Positions 17,192-26,063 are shown, counted from the first letter of the stretch. The stretch: 64,000 bases of DNA from Stenotrophomonas sp. SY1 (GCF_021202945.1 NZ_JAJOYR010000003.1:186001-250000); one strand, 5' to 3'. Program-made: numbers and translations. The notes: generated from the sequence alone by a model not told the origin.

Positions 17192-18103
17192 TCAGTGAAC
17201 GGTGGGCTTGTCGCGTTTGCCTCTGAACAGCTTGCGGGCGCCACCAGCGAGGAACAGAAGGCCGATCAGCAACAGTTTCCAGAACTTGGCCAGGACCAGG
17301 CCAAGCTTGGCGAACAGGCCGGCCTTGGCGGCCAGCCCGCCACCGATCAACGTGGCAACGCCGTAGGCGGCGACCTTGTCGGTGCTGGGGTTGTGGTCGG
17401 CGTAGCGTGCGCCCTGGTCGAACTCGGTCATCGGCAGCAGCCGGTCCATGCCTTCGCGCACCAGGGCGACTTCGGACATGCCCGACACCGCGTTGAGGCT
17501 CAGGTAGCCGTGCCGGCCCAGTACGCGGATGTCGTAGTTCAGCACATGCGCCGGCTCGCCGTTGAACGACAACTCGCGCGCCCAGTGCAGCTTCTTGCTG
17601 GAGGCGTCGTAACGCGGCGGCACTGCCCAGCCAACCAGATCGAGCGTGCCGTAGCCGGCCTTCTGGCGCTCGGGATTGGCGTCGCGGATGCTGGTCTGCA
17701 TCGAGGAAAGCAGCTCGTCGTAATCGATCTTGTGCGCGTCCTCGTCGGACACGTAACCGTCATCGGAGTAGGTGACCACCACCGCCCAGCTGTCATCGGC
17801 GGTCAGGCCGGCCGAGCGCGGCACGATCAGGCCCAGCACGCTGTCGTCGGGCGGGTTGCCCCACATTTCTTCCAGCACGCGGCGTGCGTCGGCCTTGTCC
17901 AGGTACTGGAACTCGTTGTCGAGCGTGAAGTGGGCCTTGGCCTCGGGTACTTCGATCGGCCCGCTACGGAAATGCAGCGACTGCACGAACTGCTCGGCCG
18001 TCATGCCCGTTTCTTCTTCCTGGGCGGCGGCAACAAACGAAACGGCAAACAACAGAGAGGCAACGGCCAGCAGGCTCATCGCTCTTTTTTTCATCGACTT
18101 CAT
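17192..18103 (-). CDS. DUF2167 membrane-anchored protein
   Basis: The 303-residue product has a Sec signal peptide (LLAVASLLFAVSFVAAA), a periplasmic domain with the DUF2167 features LGLIVPRSAGLTADDSWAVVVTYSDDGYVSDEDA and DLVGWAVPPRYDASSKKLHWARELSF, and a C-terminal membrane segment (FWKLLLIGLLFLAGGA) followed by a basic tail. The topology suggests most of the protein is in the periplasm. Function of the family is unknown. The stop lies about 170 bases from the start of the MoxR operon; both run in the same direction but the intergenic gap includes a CCTGCGGCAGGCGCAGG hairpin. Confidence 0.9.
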   Translation of the reverse strand: MKSMKKRAMSLLAVASLLFAVSFVAAAQEEETGMTAEQFVQSLHFRSGPIEVPEAKAHFTLDNEFQYLDKADARRVLEEMWGNPPDDSVLGLIVPRSAGLTADDSWAVVVTYSDDGYVSDEDAHKIDYDELLSSMQTSIRDANPERQKAGYGTLDLVGWAVPPRYDASSKKLHWARELSFNGEPAHVLNYDIRVLGRHGYLSLNAVSGMSEVALVREGMDRLLPMTEFDQGARYADHNPSTDKVAAYGVATLIGGGLAAKAGLFAKLGLVLAKFWKLLLIGLLFLAGGARKLFRGKRDKPTVH

Positions 18104-18183
18104 GTCAATCCCTCATGGGCGTCCCCACGCCCGGACGCGCAGTGTGCGCGCCCGTTTCTCCGTCGGCAATGGGTTGCCGGGGA

Positions 18184-18723
18184 TCAGCCCTGCATGCCGC
18201 GGTACTGGTCCTTGACCTTGACGTAGTGGTCGGCCGAGTAGTGCAGGCCTTCGATGTCCTTTTCGCTGAGCTGGCGCATCAACCGCGCCGGGTTGCCCGC
18301 CCACAGCTCGCCGCTGCGCACCACCTTGCCCGGGCCGACCACCGCACCGGCGGCGATGAAGGCATTGGCCTCGATCACCGCGCCATCGAGGATGCACGCG
18401 CCCATGCCGATCAGGCAGTAATCGCCGATGGTGCAGGCATGGATGATGCAGCCATGGCCGACGGTGACGCCCTCGCCGATCAGGGTCGGATAGCCGCCCT
18501 TGTTGTAGGGGCTGTCATGGCTGACGTGGATGATGGTGCCGTCCTGCACGTTGGTACGCGCGCCGATGCGGATGTAATTCACATCGCCACGGATCACCGT
18601 GCCCGGCCAGACCGAGGCGTCATCGCCGATTTCCACGTCACCGATGATCGTGCACACCGGGTCCACGTAAACGCGCTCGCCGATGACGGGCATCTTGTCC
18701 AGGAAGGGGCGCAGGGCGGTCAT
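18184..18723 (-). CDS. Gamma-carbonic-anhydrase-family hexapeptide protein
   Basis: The 179-residue product is a left-handed beta-helix made of hexapeptide repeats. The three zinc-ligand histidines of the gamma-CA family are in place (HVSH region, then GHGCIIHACTIG). N-terminal PVIGERVYVDPVCTIIGDVEIGDDASVWPGTVIRGDVNYIRIG is typical of YrdA/PaaY. These proteins bind Zn or Fe and form trimers; many lack clear carbonic anhydrase activity, so the reaction here is uncertain. Monocistronic on the minus strand, with DUF2167 80 bases downstream. Confidence 0.92.
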   Translation of the reverse strand: MTALRPFLDKMPVIGERVYVDPVCTIIGDVEIGDDASVWPGTVIRGDVNYIRIGARTNVQDGTIIHVSHDSPYNKGGYPTLIGEGVTVGHGCIIHACTIGDYCLIGMGACILDGAVIEANAFIAAGAVVGPGKVVRSGELWAGNPARLMRQLSEKDIEGLHYSADHYVKVKDQYRGMQG

Positions 18724-18795
18724 GCGTGGTATCCGGTTCTGAAAAGCGTGACATGCATGATACCGCGCGCTTCCGCAGCACGCGGCGGCATGGCG

Positions 18796-19614
18796 TCAGC
18801 GCGCTGCGTGGCGTTCCAGCATGCCTCGGAACAAGGCATCGAGTGCTTCTCCATCCCCTTGTCCTGCCGGCAATGACGGAGCACTGTCGCTGCGTCGCTG
18901 CAACTGCTCGTCGATGTAGTCGCTGATGGCGGCGATGCGCGGCCCATCCGAGACCTCGGTGCTGCGGCGCTTCACCTGCAGCAGTTGATCGATGGCGGTT
19001 CGCACAGGGCCATTCGGCAACAGCCGATCAAGCAGGTCCTCGAAGGCCATTGGCGGCGGTGAGGGATCGCTCTCGATCCATTGGCAGGCGAGCAGCGGGC
19101 GCAGCACGTACAGGTATTTCTTGGTGCGTACCCGTTCGCCCTTCAGGTAGCCGCGATGGTTGGTGGTGGCCATGTTGAAGTAATGCCACCAGCTGCCGAG
19201 CGGTGAGTGGAAGGTTTCCACCGCTTCGCGCAACGACGCGATGGCCTGCATGTCGCCGCGGTACAGGATGGGCGAGCGCAGCCACTCGGAGAGTGTCGGA
19301 TTGGACTTGGAAACCAGGCGCAGCGCCTTGCGCAGGTCCCAGCCGCTGATGTCGAGTTCGTCGTCGATCGGCAGCTCGATGACGTCGCGCTGCGGTTCGC
19401 CCGGACCGGTGCGTTCGTTGACGCTCAGGTACCACGGTTGCCGATGCACGTAGATGAAGCGTGCGTCGTAGTCACTGTCCGGGGAGGAAAAGCCCCAGCC
19501 CCGGCTGCCGGACTCACAGGCCATCAGCACGCACACGTCATGCTGGCGCTCGATCTGCTCCAGAGCGGCGAGCACCGCTTCGCGCTTGTCGGGATCGATC
19601 GGATGGATATCCAT
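18796..19614 (-). CDS. RlaP-type nucleotidyltransferase
   Basis: The 272-residue product has the polymerase-beta nucleotidyltransferase signature CESGSRGWGFSSPDSDYDARFIY, with the Gly-Ser pair and the Asp-x-Asp metal ligands, followed by a helical domain (FHSPLGSWWHYFNMATTNHRGYL, KKYLYVLRPLLACQWIE). This matches the RlaP family (RNA-repair pathway DNA polymerase beta; also B. subtilis YcgL-like). RlaP proteins are often clustered with RNA ligase genes, but none is visible here. Substrate unknown. The gene is cytoplasmic and stands alone between mnmG and the gamma-CA gene. Confidence 0.85.
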   Translation of the reverse strand: MDIHPIDPDKREAVLAALEQIERQHDVCVLMACESGSRGWGFSSPDSDYDARFIYVHRQPWYLSVNERTGPGEPQRDVIELPIDDELDISGWDLRKALRLVSKSNPTLSEWLRSPILYRGDMQAIASLREAVETFHSPLGSWWHYFNMATTNHRGYLKGERVRTKKYLYVLRPLLACQWIESDPSPPPMAFEDLLDRLLPNGPVRTAIDQLLQVKRRSTEVSDGPRIAAISDYIDEQLQRRSDSAPSLPAGQGDGEALDALFRGMLERHAAR

Positions 19615-19669
19615 ATCCTGCAGTACTCGTCGTTGTGGGGCGATGAGTGTAGGCCGATTCTGCTTCTGG

Positions 19670-19713
19670 CTCCCTCCCTTGCGCCGAAGGCGGAGGGGAG
19701 GGTTGGGGAGGGG
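19670..19713. repeat. CCCTCCC...GGGAGGG palindromic element
   Basis: Near-identical to 10066-10107: CTCCCTCCCTTGCGCCGAAG followed by GCGGAGGGGAGGGTTGGGG. It ends about ten bases before the mnmG stop codon and could form a hairpin acting as a terminator on the minus strand. Confidence 0.7.
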
Positions 19714-19722
19714 TAACGCCGC

Positions 19723-21612
19723 TCAGGCCACCTTGCCGCGACGCGCCCGCTCCAGATGCACCAGCAGCAGTGAAATCGCGGCGGGGGTCATGCCCGGAAT
19801 GCGTTGTGCCTGACCAATCGTCTGCGGCCGCACGCGCTCCAGCTTCTGCAAGGCTTCCGCGGAAAGCCCGCGCACCGAGGTGAAGTCGAAGCCTTCGGCA
19901 ATCGTGGTGTTCTCGTGGCGCTGCTGGCGTTCGATCTCGTCGCGCTGGCGATCCAGATAGCCGGCGTACTTGACGCTGATTTCGACCTGCTCGGCGACGC
20001 GTGCGTCTGCCACGCCGGGGCCGAGCGAGGCGACCTGCATCAGCTTGGCGTAGTCCAGTTCCGGGCGCTTGATCAGGTCCAGCACATTGGTTTCGCGGCT
20101 CACCGCCACGCCGGTGGCTTGCGCCACTTCGCGGCCCAGCGCATTGGCTGGTGTCGCCCACAGGCTGCGCAGGCGTGCGCTCTCGTTGGCCACGGCTTCC
20201 TGCTTGGCCTGGAACGCCGACCAGCGGCGCTCATCGACCAGGCCCAGCTCGCGACCGGTCGGGGTCAGGCGCACGTCGGCATTGTCCTCGCGCAGCTGCA
20301 ACCGGTACTCGGCGCGGCTGGTGAACATGCGGTACGGCTCGCTGGTGCCGTGGGTGATCAGGTCATCGACCAGCACACCGATATAAGCCTCGTCGCGGCG
20401 CGGGCACCAGCCGTCGCGGCCCTGCACGAACAGCGCGGCGTTGATGCCGGCCAGCAGGCCCTGCGCGCCGGCTTCTTCATAACCGGTGGTGCCGTTGATC
20501 TGCCCGGCAAAGAACAGGCCGGCGACCTGGCGGGTCTCCAGCGTGTTCTTCAGCCCGCGCGGATCGAAGAAGTCGTACTCGATGGCGTAGCCGGGGCGGG
20601 TGATATGCGCGTTCTCGAAGCCGCGGATGCTGCGCACCAGTTCCAGCTGCACATCGAACGGCAGCGAAGTGGAAATGCCGTTGGGGTAGATCTCCACCAC
20701 GTCCAGGCCTTCGGGCTCGACGAAGATCTGGTGGCTGTTCTTCTCGGCAAAACGCACCACCTTGTCCTCGATGGACGGGCAATAGCGTGGGCCGATGCCT
20801 TCGATCTGGCCGCTGTATAGCGGTGAGCGGTGCAGCGCGCCACGGATGATGTCGTGGGTGCGCTCGCTGGTGTGGGTGATCCAGCAGCTGACCTGCTGCG
20901 GATGCTCGCTGACATTGCCCAGGTAGGACATCACCGGCATCGGCTCATCGCCGGGCTGCTCCTCCATCACGCTGTAATCCAGCGAACGGCCGTCGATGCG
21001 CGGCGGCGTGCCGGTCTTCAACCGGTCGATGGCGAACGGACGCTCGCGCAGGCGCGCGGCCAGCGTGGTGGCCGGCGGGTCGCCCATGCGTCCGGCGGTG
21101 TACTGGGTTTCGCCGATATGGATCTTGCCGGCCAGAAATGTGCCGGCGGTCAGCACCACGGCGGCGGCATGGAAGGTCAATCCGGTCTGGGTGATGGCGC
21201 CGCGCACGGCGTCGCCTTCGATCACCAGGTCGTCCACCGCCGCCTGGAACACAGTCAGGTTCGGCTGCGCCTCGACGATGCCACGGATCGCCATGCGGTA
21301 TAGGTTGCGGTCGGCCTGGCAGCGGGTTGCCCGCACGGCCGGGCCCTTGGAGGCGTTGAGGGTGCGCCACTGGATGCCGGCGCGGTCGGCGGCGTGCGCC
21401 ATGGCCCCGCCCAGCGCATCGATCTCCTTGACCAGATGGCCCTTGCCGATGCCGCCGATGGCCGGATTGCAGCTCATCGCGCCGACGGTCTCGACGTTGT
21501 GGGTCAGCAGCAGGGTGCGGGCTCCGCCACGTGCGGCAGCCAGCGCCGCCTCGGTGCCGGCGTGGCCGCCGCCGATGACGATGACGTCGTAACGGTAGAA
21601 GGAGTCGCTCAT
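19723..21612 (-). CDS. mnmG: tRNA uridine-5-carboxymethylaminomethyl modification enzyme subunit
   Basis: The 629-residue product is a full-length MnmG (GidA). With MnmE it installs the 5-carboxymethylaminomethyl group on wobble uridine of several tRNAs, using FAD, NADH and methylene-THF. Visible hallmarks: FAD-binding [19 protein letters not shown], the GidA signatures [15 protein letters not shown] and [25 protein letters not shown], and the C-terminal MnmE-contact domain ([39 protein letters not shown]). The start [16 protein letters not shown] is the family start; an open frame to 21738 is upstream noise. Single gene here. Confidence 0.97.
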   Translation of the reverse strand: MSDSFYRYDVIVIGGGHAGTEAALAAARGGARTLLLTHNVETVGAMSCNPAIGGIGKGHLVKEIDALGGAMAHAADRAGIQWRTLNASKGPAVRATRCQADRNLYRMAIRGIVEAQPNLTVFQAAVDDLVIEGDAVRGAITQTGLTFHAAAVVLTAGTFLAGKIHIGETQYTAGRMGDPPATTLAARLRERPFAIDRLKTGTPPRIDGRSLDYSVMEEQPGDEPMPVMSYLGNVSEHPQQVSCWITHTSERTHDIIRGALHRSPLYSGQIEGIGPRYCPSIEDKVVRFAEKNSHQIFVEPEGLDVVEIYPNGISTSLPFDVQLELVRSIRGFENAHITRPGYAIEYDFFDPRGLKNTLETRQVAGLFFAGQINGTTGYEEAGAQGLLAGINAALFVQGRDGWCPRRDEAYIGVLVDDLITHGTSEPYRMFTSRAEYRLQLREDNADVRLTPTGRELGLVDERRWSAFQAKQEAVANESARLRSLWATPANALGREVAQATGVAVSRETNVLDLIKRPELDYAKLMQVASLGPGVADARVAEQVEISVKYAGYLDRQRDEIERQQRHENTTIAEGFDFTSVRGLSAEALQKLERVRPQTIGQAQRIPGMTPAAISLLLVHLERARRGKVA

Positions 21613-21731
21613 GACGGTGATTTCGGGGGATCTGAAAGTGTGAAGCCTGTCGGCGGGGGTGCCCCGCCGTACGACCAGGTGGATGTCGATTTTACTGCCA
21701 ATGCCAGCCGGACATCGGATTGGCCCTAAAG

Positions 21732-21748
21732 TTGGCACGCAACGTGCA
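21732..21748 (+). promoter_or_regulatory. Sigma-54 (-24/-12) promoter
   Basis: TTGGCACGCAACGTGCA matches the RpoN consensus YTGGCACGrNNNTTGCW at nearly all fixed positions, with the -24 GG (21734-21735) and -12 GC (21746-21747) exactly 12 bases apart. No gene starts downstream on this strand before the terminator at 21843, so it should drive a small RNA starting near 21759. Confidence 0.6.
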
Positions 21749-21758
21749 GTTAATACTC

Positions 21759-21880
21759 TTGCACCCAGCGTGGCATGCGACTTAGGCGCAACAAGGTCGG
21801 AATTGGAACAGGGGCCGACCGAAGCGCACGCAGGGGGAGCAGGGGGCCGGTAGTCGGGGGACTACCGGCCCCGTTTCTTT
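21759..21880 (+). ncRNA. Putative sigma-54-dependent small RNA
   Basis: Expected from the sigma-54 promoter at 21732-21748 and the intrinsic terminator at 21843-21880, giving about 120 nucleotides. A GGTCGG/CCGACC stem (21795-21800 with 21815-21820) presents a loop with GGAATTGGA-like GGA motifs, the kind of loop bound by CsrA/RsmA. It lies between two minus-strand genes (mnmG and a lipoprotein gene), so it is not a leader of either. No open frame of note is inside. Known family not recognised. Confidence 0.5.
21843..21880 (+). terminator. Rho-independent terminator of the putative sRNA
   Basis: Twelve-base-pair stem GGGGCCGGTAGT / ACTACCGGCCCC with a six-base loop (CGGGGG), followed by GTTTCTTT. 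Confidence 0.85.
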
Positions 21881-21921
21881 ATGTGGCACTGCCTCGCCAG
21901 TTGCGCCGTCAGATGCGCAAA

Positions 21922-21958
21922 GACAAAGCCCCGGCCTTGGCCGGGGCTTTGTCGTTTT
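21922..21958. terminator. Strong hairpin, likely bidirectional terminator
   Basis: Perfect 15-base-pair stem GACAAAGCCCCGGCC / GGCCGGGGCTTTGTC with a two-base loop, followed by GTTTT on the plus strand; on the minus strand the stem is followed by TTTG. It may stop read-through from the lipoprotein gene on the right and back up the sRNA terminator on the left. The remaining 160 bases to 22119 show nothing clear. Confidence 0.75.
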
Positions 21959-22119
21959 AGGCGCCGATGTCCGACAGGGCCGGAACAGGGGGGATCCAGA
22001 TTTCCTGCGCGGACATCGACATTGAACTGGTTCGGTGATGCCGGTTTAGGTCAGTTTGCGACGCAACCGGTCACCCGTGGCGCCAAGCATGCCTGCATTT
22101 CCGGCAAATGCAACCCTTT

Positions 22120-22650
22120 TCATGGCTCCACAGTGCGCATCAGGGCACCGCTGCGAACACGTGACGGCTGTCGGGCCGGTGCCGGGCGCGCCTGGGCTGC
22201 CGGACGGGGCTGCATCGCCTGCGGACGCTGCTCCACGCGCTGCATCGGCTGGGTGGGGCGCTGCTGCGGACGCTGCAACCGGTCCATGTCGCGCCAGGGC
22301 GACTTGTTGCCGCCATTGTTGGCCGGCGGATTCGGGCGCGGCGGACGGACATTGCCTTCACCAGGCGGACGCGGGCGGTTGCCGTTGTGGTTATGGTTCG
22401 GCGGCGGACGGTGGCCGTGATACGGCGGGCGCCCGTAGTACGGCCGATAGACCGGATAGCCCCCGTAACCGTAATAGCCGCTGCCGTAGCCGTAATAGCC
22501 CGAACCGTACGGGTAGCCATACGGGTAGCTGTACTGCACTGACGGTGAGCCGTGGTAATAGCCGCCGCCGCTGCCGCCCACGTAGTCGTACGTGGCGCAA
22601 CCGGACAGGCCCAACAACAGGCCGGCGGTGACAATCAGGCGCTTGAACAT
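22120..22650 (-). CDS. Tyr/Gly/Pro-rich lipoprotein
   Basis: The 176-residue product has a lipoprotein signal (MFKRLIVTAGLLLGLSGC, lipobox LSGC). The first part of the mature chain is a Tyr/Gly repeat region (YGYPYGSGYYGYGSGYYGYGG), followed by His/Pro/Asn-rich sequence and a Gln/Arg/Pro-rich basic tail (RPQQRPTQPMQRVEQRPQAM). This is low-complexity, likely disordered, and outer-membrane anchored. Similar short Tyr-rich lipoproteins are common in Stenotrophomonas but have no assigned role. Start at MFKRL is chosen over an upstream MGGLIM as it gives a clean signal peptide. Confidence 0.8.
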   Translation of the reverse strand: MFKRLIVTAGLLLGLSGCATYDYVGGSGGGYYHGSPSVQYSYPYGYPYGSGYYGYGSGYYGYGGYPVYRPYYGRPPYHGHRPPPNHNHNGNRPRPPGEGNVRPPRPNPPANNGGNKSPWRDMDRLQRPQQRPTQPMQRVEQRPQAMQPRPAAQARPAPARQPSRVRSGALMRTVEP

Positions 22651-22791
22651 GATGAGTCCCCCCACTGGGAATATGGCCAGCTTCGGGCTGACGCGTTGAA
22701 TTGGCCCTTAATCCCGCGCTAACGCGCTGAACACCGGCTGTGCATGCGACCAGGATGGCCCAAGCCGGGGAGCCTACGCTAACCTTTCACC

Positions 22792-23757
22792 ATGAATGAA
22801 CCCATCCTGCCCGGGTTTGCCGACGTACTGGCTGCCGCGGCACGCATCGCGCCCCATGCCACGGTCACCCCCGTGCTGCGCTCGCGTGAACTGGACGCAC
22901 TGGCCGGCGCCAGCCTGCACTTCAAGGGAGAGCACCTGCAGCGCAGCGGGGCGTTCAAGTTCCGTGGCGCCTGCAACGCGGTGTGGTCGCTGGACGAGGC
23001 GCAGGCCGAGCACGGCGTGGTGACCCATTCCTCGGGCAACCACGGCGCGGCGTTGGCACTGGCTGCACGCCAGCGCGGCATTGCCTGCCATGTGGTGGTA
23101 CCGCAGGGCGCGGTGGCCAGCAAGCTGGCCAACATCGTGCGCCACGGCGCCACGCTGTGGCGCTGCGAGGCTACCCAGCAGGCGCGTGAAGCCGAGTGCG
23201 AACGGGTACAGCGCGAAACCGGCGCGGCCCTGGTCCATCCCTATGCCGACGCGCGGGTGATCGCCGGGCAGGGCACGGCCGCATTGGAGCTGGTGCGTCA
23301 GGCCGGTCCGGCCCTGGACGTACTGGTGGTGCCGGCCGGCGGCGGCGGACTGGCGTCGGGCACGTTGCTGGCCATGCAGGCGCTGCTTCCCGATTGTGAG
23401 CTGGTGCTGGCCGAACCGGCCGGCGCCGCCGATACCGCGCGCTCGCTGGCGGCCGGAGAACGGCGGGTGGATTTCCTGCCCGAGACGCTCTGCGACGGCC
23501 TGCGTGGTGCGCTGGGCGAACCCAACTTCGCGCTGCTGTCCGCCGGCCGGGTGCAGGCCATCACCGTGGATGACGCTGCCACCGTGGCGGCGATGCGGTT
23601 GATCTGGCAGGTGATGAAGCAGGTGGTGGAGCCGTCTTCGGCAATCACGCTGGCGGCGATCCTGGCCCAGCCGCAGCGCTTTGCCGGCCGCAATGTCGGG
23701 GTGATCCTGTCCGGCGGCAACGTCGATCTGGACGCGTTGCCGTGGAGCGGCCAATGA
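22792..23757 (+). CDS. PLP-dependent threonine/serine dehydratase-like enzyme
   Basis: The 321-residue product is a fold-type II PLP enzyme. The Schiff-base lysine is Lys56 in RSGAFKFRGA; the substrate loop SSGNHGAALALAAR and the phosphate-binding glycine loop PAGGGGLASG are intact. A C-terminal ILSGGNVDLD matches serine racemase and threonine dehydratase families. No regulatory ACT domain is present, so it resembles the short catabolic threonine dehydratase or serine racemase group rather than biosynthetic IlvA. Its last codon overlaps the start of the YdcF-like gene (ATGA). Exact substrate is not decided by sequence. Confidence 0.9.
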   Translation: MNEPILPGFADVLAAAARIAPHATVTPVLRSRELDALAGASLHFKGEHLQRSGAFKFRGACNAVWSLDEAQAEHGVVTHSSGNHGAALALAARQRGIACHVVVPQGAVASKLANIVRHGATLWRCEATQQAREAECERVQRETGAALVHPYADARVIAGQGTAALELVRQAGPALDVLVVPAGGGGLASGTLLAMQALLPDCELVLAEPAGAADTARSLAAGERRVDFLPETLCDGLRGALGEPNFALLSAGRVQAITVDDAATVAAMRLIWQVMKQVVEPSSAITLAAILAQPQRFAGRNVGVILSGGNVDLDALPWSGQ

Positions 23758-24359
23758 GCGTGCGTCATCGGACCGGATTCTTCGGTTGGATGTGGCGGCT
23801 GATGGCGCTGCTGCTGTTGTGGCTGTTGGGCGTGGCGGCATGGATCATCTGGGTGGGTGACCGCGACCAGGCCGCGCCGGCCGACGCGATCATCGTGCTG
23901 GGCGCGGCCGCGTATGACGCCAAGCCGTCGCCGGTGTTTGAAGAGCGCATCCGCCATGGCCTGGATCTGTACCACCAGGGTTACGCGCCGAAGCTGATCT
24001 TCACCGGTGGTTTCGGTGGCAGCCGCGCGCGTTTCTCCGAATCGCAGGTGGCGCGCCGCTATGCGCTCAAGCAGCAGGTGCCGGCCGCCGACATCCTGAT
24101 CGAAACCCGTTCGCGGACCACCCGCCAGAATCTGGTCGAGGCGCGGCGGGTGATGCAACAGAACAACATGCACCGGGTGATCCTGGTCAGTGACCCGCTG
24201 CATATGGCGCGCGCGCTGCGCCTGTCGCGTGAACTGGGCATCGACGCGCTGGCATCGTCCACGCCCAGCACGCGCTTTCGTAGTTTCCACACCAGCTGGC
24301 GCTTCCTGTTGCAGGAAGTCTATTTCTTCCACCGCGACCTGTTCGCCAATGGCGTTTGA
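23754..24359 (+). CDS. YdcF/DUF218 family membrane-anchored protein
   Basis: The 201-residue product has one N-terminal membrane anchor (MWRLMALLLLWLLGVAAWIIWVG) and a DUF218 domain with the pattern ADAIIVLGAAAYDAKPSPVFEERIRHGLDLY, TGGFGGSRARFSESQVARRYAL, ILIETRSRTTRQNLVEARRVM and VILVSDPLHMARALRLSRELG. DUF218 proteins such as SanA and ElyC affect envelope integrity; biochemical activity is not firmly known. Coupled to the upstream dehydratase gene by an ATGA overlap, and followed 30 bases later by the SnoaL-like gene. Confidence 0.9.
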   Translation: MSVRHRTGFFGWMWRLMALLLLWLLGVAAWIIWVGDRDQAAPADAIIVLGAAAYDAKPSPVFEERIRHGLDLYHQGYAPKLIFTGGFGGSRARFSESQVARRYALKQQVPAADILIETRSRTTRQNLVEARRVMQQNNMHRVILVSDPLHMARALRLSRELGIDALASSTPSTRFRSFHTSWRFLLQEVYFFHRDLFANGV

Positions 24360-24389
24360 GTCAGCGCGATGACATTTCCAGAGGGTTTG

Positions 24390-24818
24390 ATGAGCAGCAA
24401 TGATGCTTCCGTCCGCGAGCAGGCCATCGCGTTGGTGCGCGGTTACTACGCTGCGTTCAACCGCGGCGACTGGGCGGGCATGCTGGAGTGCCTGTCCGAC
24501 GATGTCGCGCATGATCTGAACCAGGGCGGCCGCGAGGTCGGGCGTGAGGCGTTTGCGGCATTCCTGCGGCGCATGGAAGCCAGCTACCGCGAGCAGCTGC
24601 GGGACGTGGTGGTGATGGCCGGCGATGACGGCCTGCGGGTTGCGGCCGAGTACGTGGTGCATGGCGAGTATCACCACACCGACGAAGGATTGCCGCCGGC
24701 GCAGGGCCAGCGTTACGTGCTGCCCGGTGGTGCGTTCTTCGATGTGCGTGACGGGAAGATCAGCCGCGTCAGCAATTACTACAACCTGCAGGATTGGATC
24801 GCGCAGGTGTCGCAGTAG
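24390..24818 (+). CDS. SnoaL-like / NTF2-fold protein
   Basis: The 142-residue product fits the ketosteroid-isomerase-like NTF2 fold: an N-terminal helix ALVRGYYAAFNRGDWAGMLECLSDDVAHDLNQG, the strand RYVLPGGAFFDVRDGKISRVSNYYNLQDWIAQV, and central helical and sheet segments between. Members include polyketide cyclases, dehydratases and small binding proteins; the residues here do not identify a reaction. Start at MSSND is chosen since AGAGGG sits a few bases upstream; an in-frame ATG seven codons earlier is weaker. It likely belongs to an operon with the two preceding genes. Confidence 0.85.
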   Translation: MSSNDASVREQAIALVRGYYAAFNRGDWAGMLECLSDDVAHDLNQGGREVGREAFAAFLRRMEASYREQLRDVVVMAGDDGLRVAAEYVVHGEYHHTDEGLPPAQGQRYVLPGGAFFDVRDGKISRVSNYYNLQDWIAQVSQ

Positions 24819-25153
24819 GCTGCGATGCAGCGCTGCGTGATTCCGGTGCTTTGCGGTTGAGGTCGTTGGGAAGGCTGCGCTTTACCCTGCTTTCCCTTGT
24901 CGGGCGGTGCGCGCTTGTTTGTGAAGCGGGGTCAGGGGCGGTTTTGACGTTCCGGGGGTGAAGCTGCGGCTTCGCCGCTTCCCCTCTCCTGCCTTCGGCA
25001 TCCTCTCCCGCAAGGGGAGAGGAGAGGATCAACAGCAGCTGCAACATCAACAGCAACAGCAACAGCAGTAGCAACGGCAACATCAACAGCGGCGTCGATG
25101 CGTTTCGTGTTGGGTTTTACTGCTGCGAATCCCGAATCCCGAATCCCGAACAC
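24819..25153. repeat. Intergenic region with CAACAG microsatellite and GAATCCC tandem repeat
   Basis: No gene. A GC-rich hairpin-type segment lies at about 24966-25026 (CTCTCCTGCCTTCGGC, then CTCTCCCGCAAGGGGAGAGG). From about 25028 to 25090 comes a run of CAACAG/CAACAT hexamers, and 25127-25147 holds three tandem GAATCCC copies. The flanking genes converge, so the hairpin may terminate both. Confidence 0.7.
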
Positions 25154-26038
25154 CTATTCCTGCGATTTGCGCCGAATCGGAATTGCCGACACCGGAACCG
25201 CGGCGACATCGTGGCCATGCTCGCGGATCGGTGCGCCCGGTTCCGGCGCCCAGGCCTGGGCATAGATCACTTCCCAGCTGCTGGGCAGCTTGCCGTCGGC
25301 GCGGCGCAGCGGTTCGTAGGCATCGCGGGCGGCGGCAAATCGGCCGCGGCCGGTCAGCGTGTGGCGGCGGTTGTGCATCGCGTTGGTCGCGCCGATCGCC
25401 TTGAGCTCGCGCATCAGCGCGGGCAGGTCGTCGTAGGTCAGGGTGAACAGGTCGCGGTCCAGCACCGGGTTGCGGAAGCCGGCCATCATCAAGGCATCGC
25501 CGAACTGGGCGATCTGCACGAAGTTGCTCACGTGCGCGGTGTCATCGGCCTGGGCAAAGGCGTCGCGCAGTTCCACCAGCGTGTCCTGGCCGAAGGTGGA
25601 ACACACCAGCAGGCCACCGGGCTTGAGTACGCGGCGGAAGCCGGCGAATACCGCTGGCAGGTCTTCCACCCATTGCAGGCACAGGTTGCTGAAGATCACG
25701 TCCACGCTGTTGTCGGCCAGCGGCAGTGCGCGCGCATCGGCGCACACGCGCGAGAACGGACGCCACCAGCCGGCCTGCTTCTTCGCTTCGCGCAGCATTG
25801 GCATGGCCAGGTCGAGTGCGATCACCTGCGCCTTGGGCCAGCGCTTCTTCATGGCTGCGGTCGAATAGGCCGGGCCGCTGCCGACGTCCAGCACCACCTG
25901 CGGTTGCCGGTCTTCCAGATAGTCCAGCGATTCCAGCAGGCGCTTGGCCACTTCCTGCTGCAGCACGGCGGCGGCGTGATAACTGGAGGCGGCACGCGAG
26001 AAGGCGCGGCGGACGTGTTTGGGATCGAACAGGGACAT
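25154..26038 (-). CDS. bioC: Malonyl-[ACP] O-methyltransferase
   Basis: BioC methylates malonyl-ACP with SAM, masking the carboxyl group so that the fatty acid pathway can extend it to pimeloyl-ACP methyl ester for biotin. The 294-residue product shows FDPKHVRRAFSRAASSYHAAAVLQQEVAKRLLESL at the start (a BioC hallmark), the SAM motif VVLDVGSGPAYSTAAM, then VIALDLAMPMLREAKK and LPLADNSVDVIFSNLCLQWVEDLPA. It is about 40 residues longer than E. coli BioC owing to a Pro-rich, basic tail. Last gene in the bioB-F-H-SDR-C run. Confidence 0.93.
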   Translation of the reverse strand: MSLFDPKHVRRAFSRAASSYHAAAVLQQEVAKRLLESLDYLEDRQPQVVLDVGSGPAYSTAAMKKRWPKAQVIALDLAMPMLREAKKQAGWWRPFSRVCADARALPLADNSVDVIFSNLCLQWVEDLPAVFAGFRRVLKPGGLLVCSTFGQDTLVELRDAFAQADDTAHVSNFVQIAQFGDALMMAGFRNPVLDRDLFTLTYDDLPALMRELKAIGATNAMHNRRHTLTGRGRFAAARDAYEPLRRADGKLPSSWEVIYAQAWAPEPGAPIREHGHDVAAVPVSAIPIRRKSQE

Positions 26039-26063
26039 GGCAGTTACACGGAGAAGAACAGGG

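Noticed and set aside
25028..25090. CRISPR-like array
   Set aside because: The units are six-base tandem repeats without spacers and no cas genes are near.
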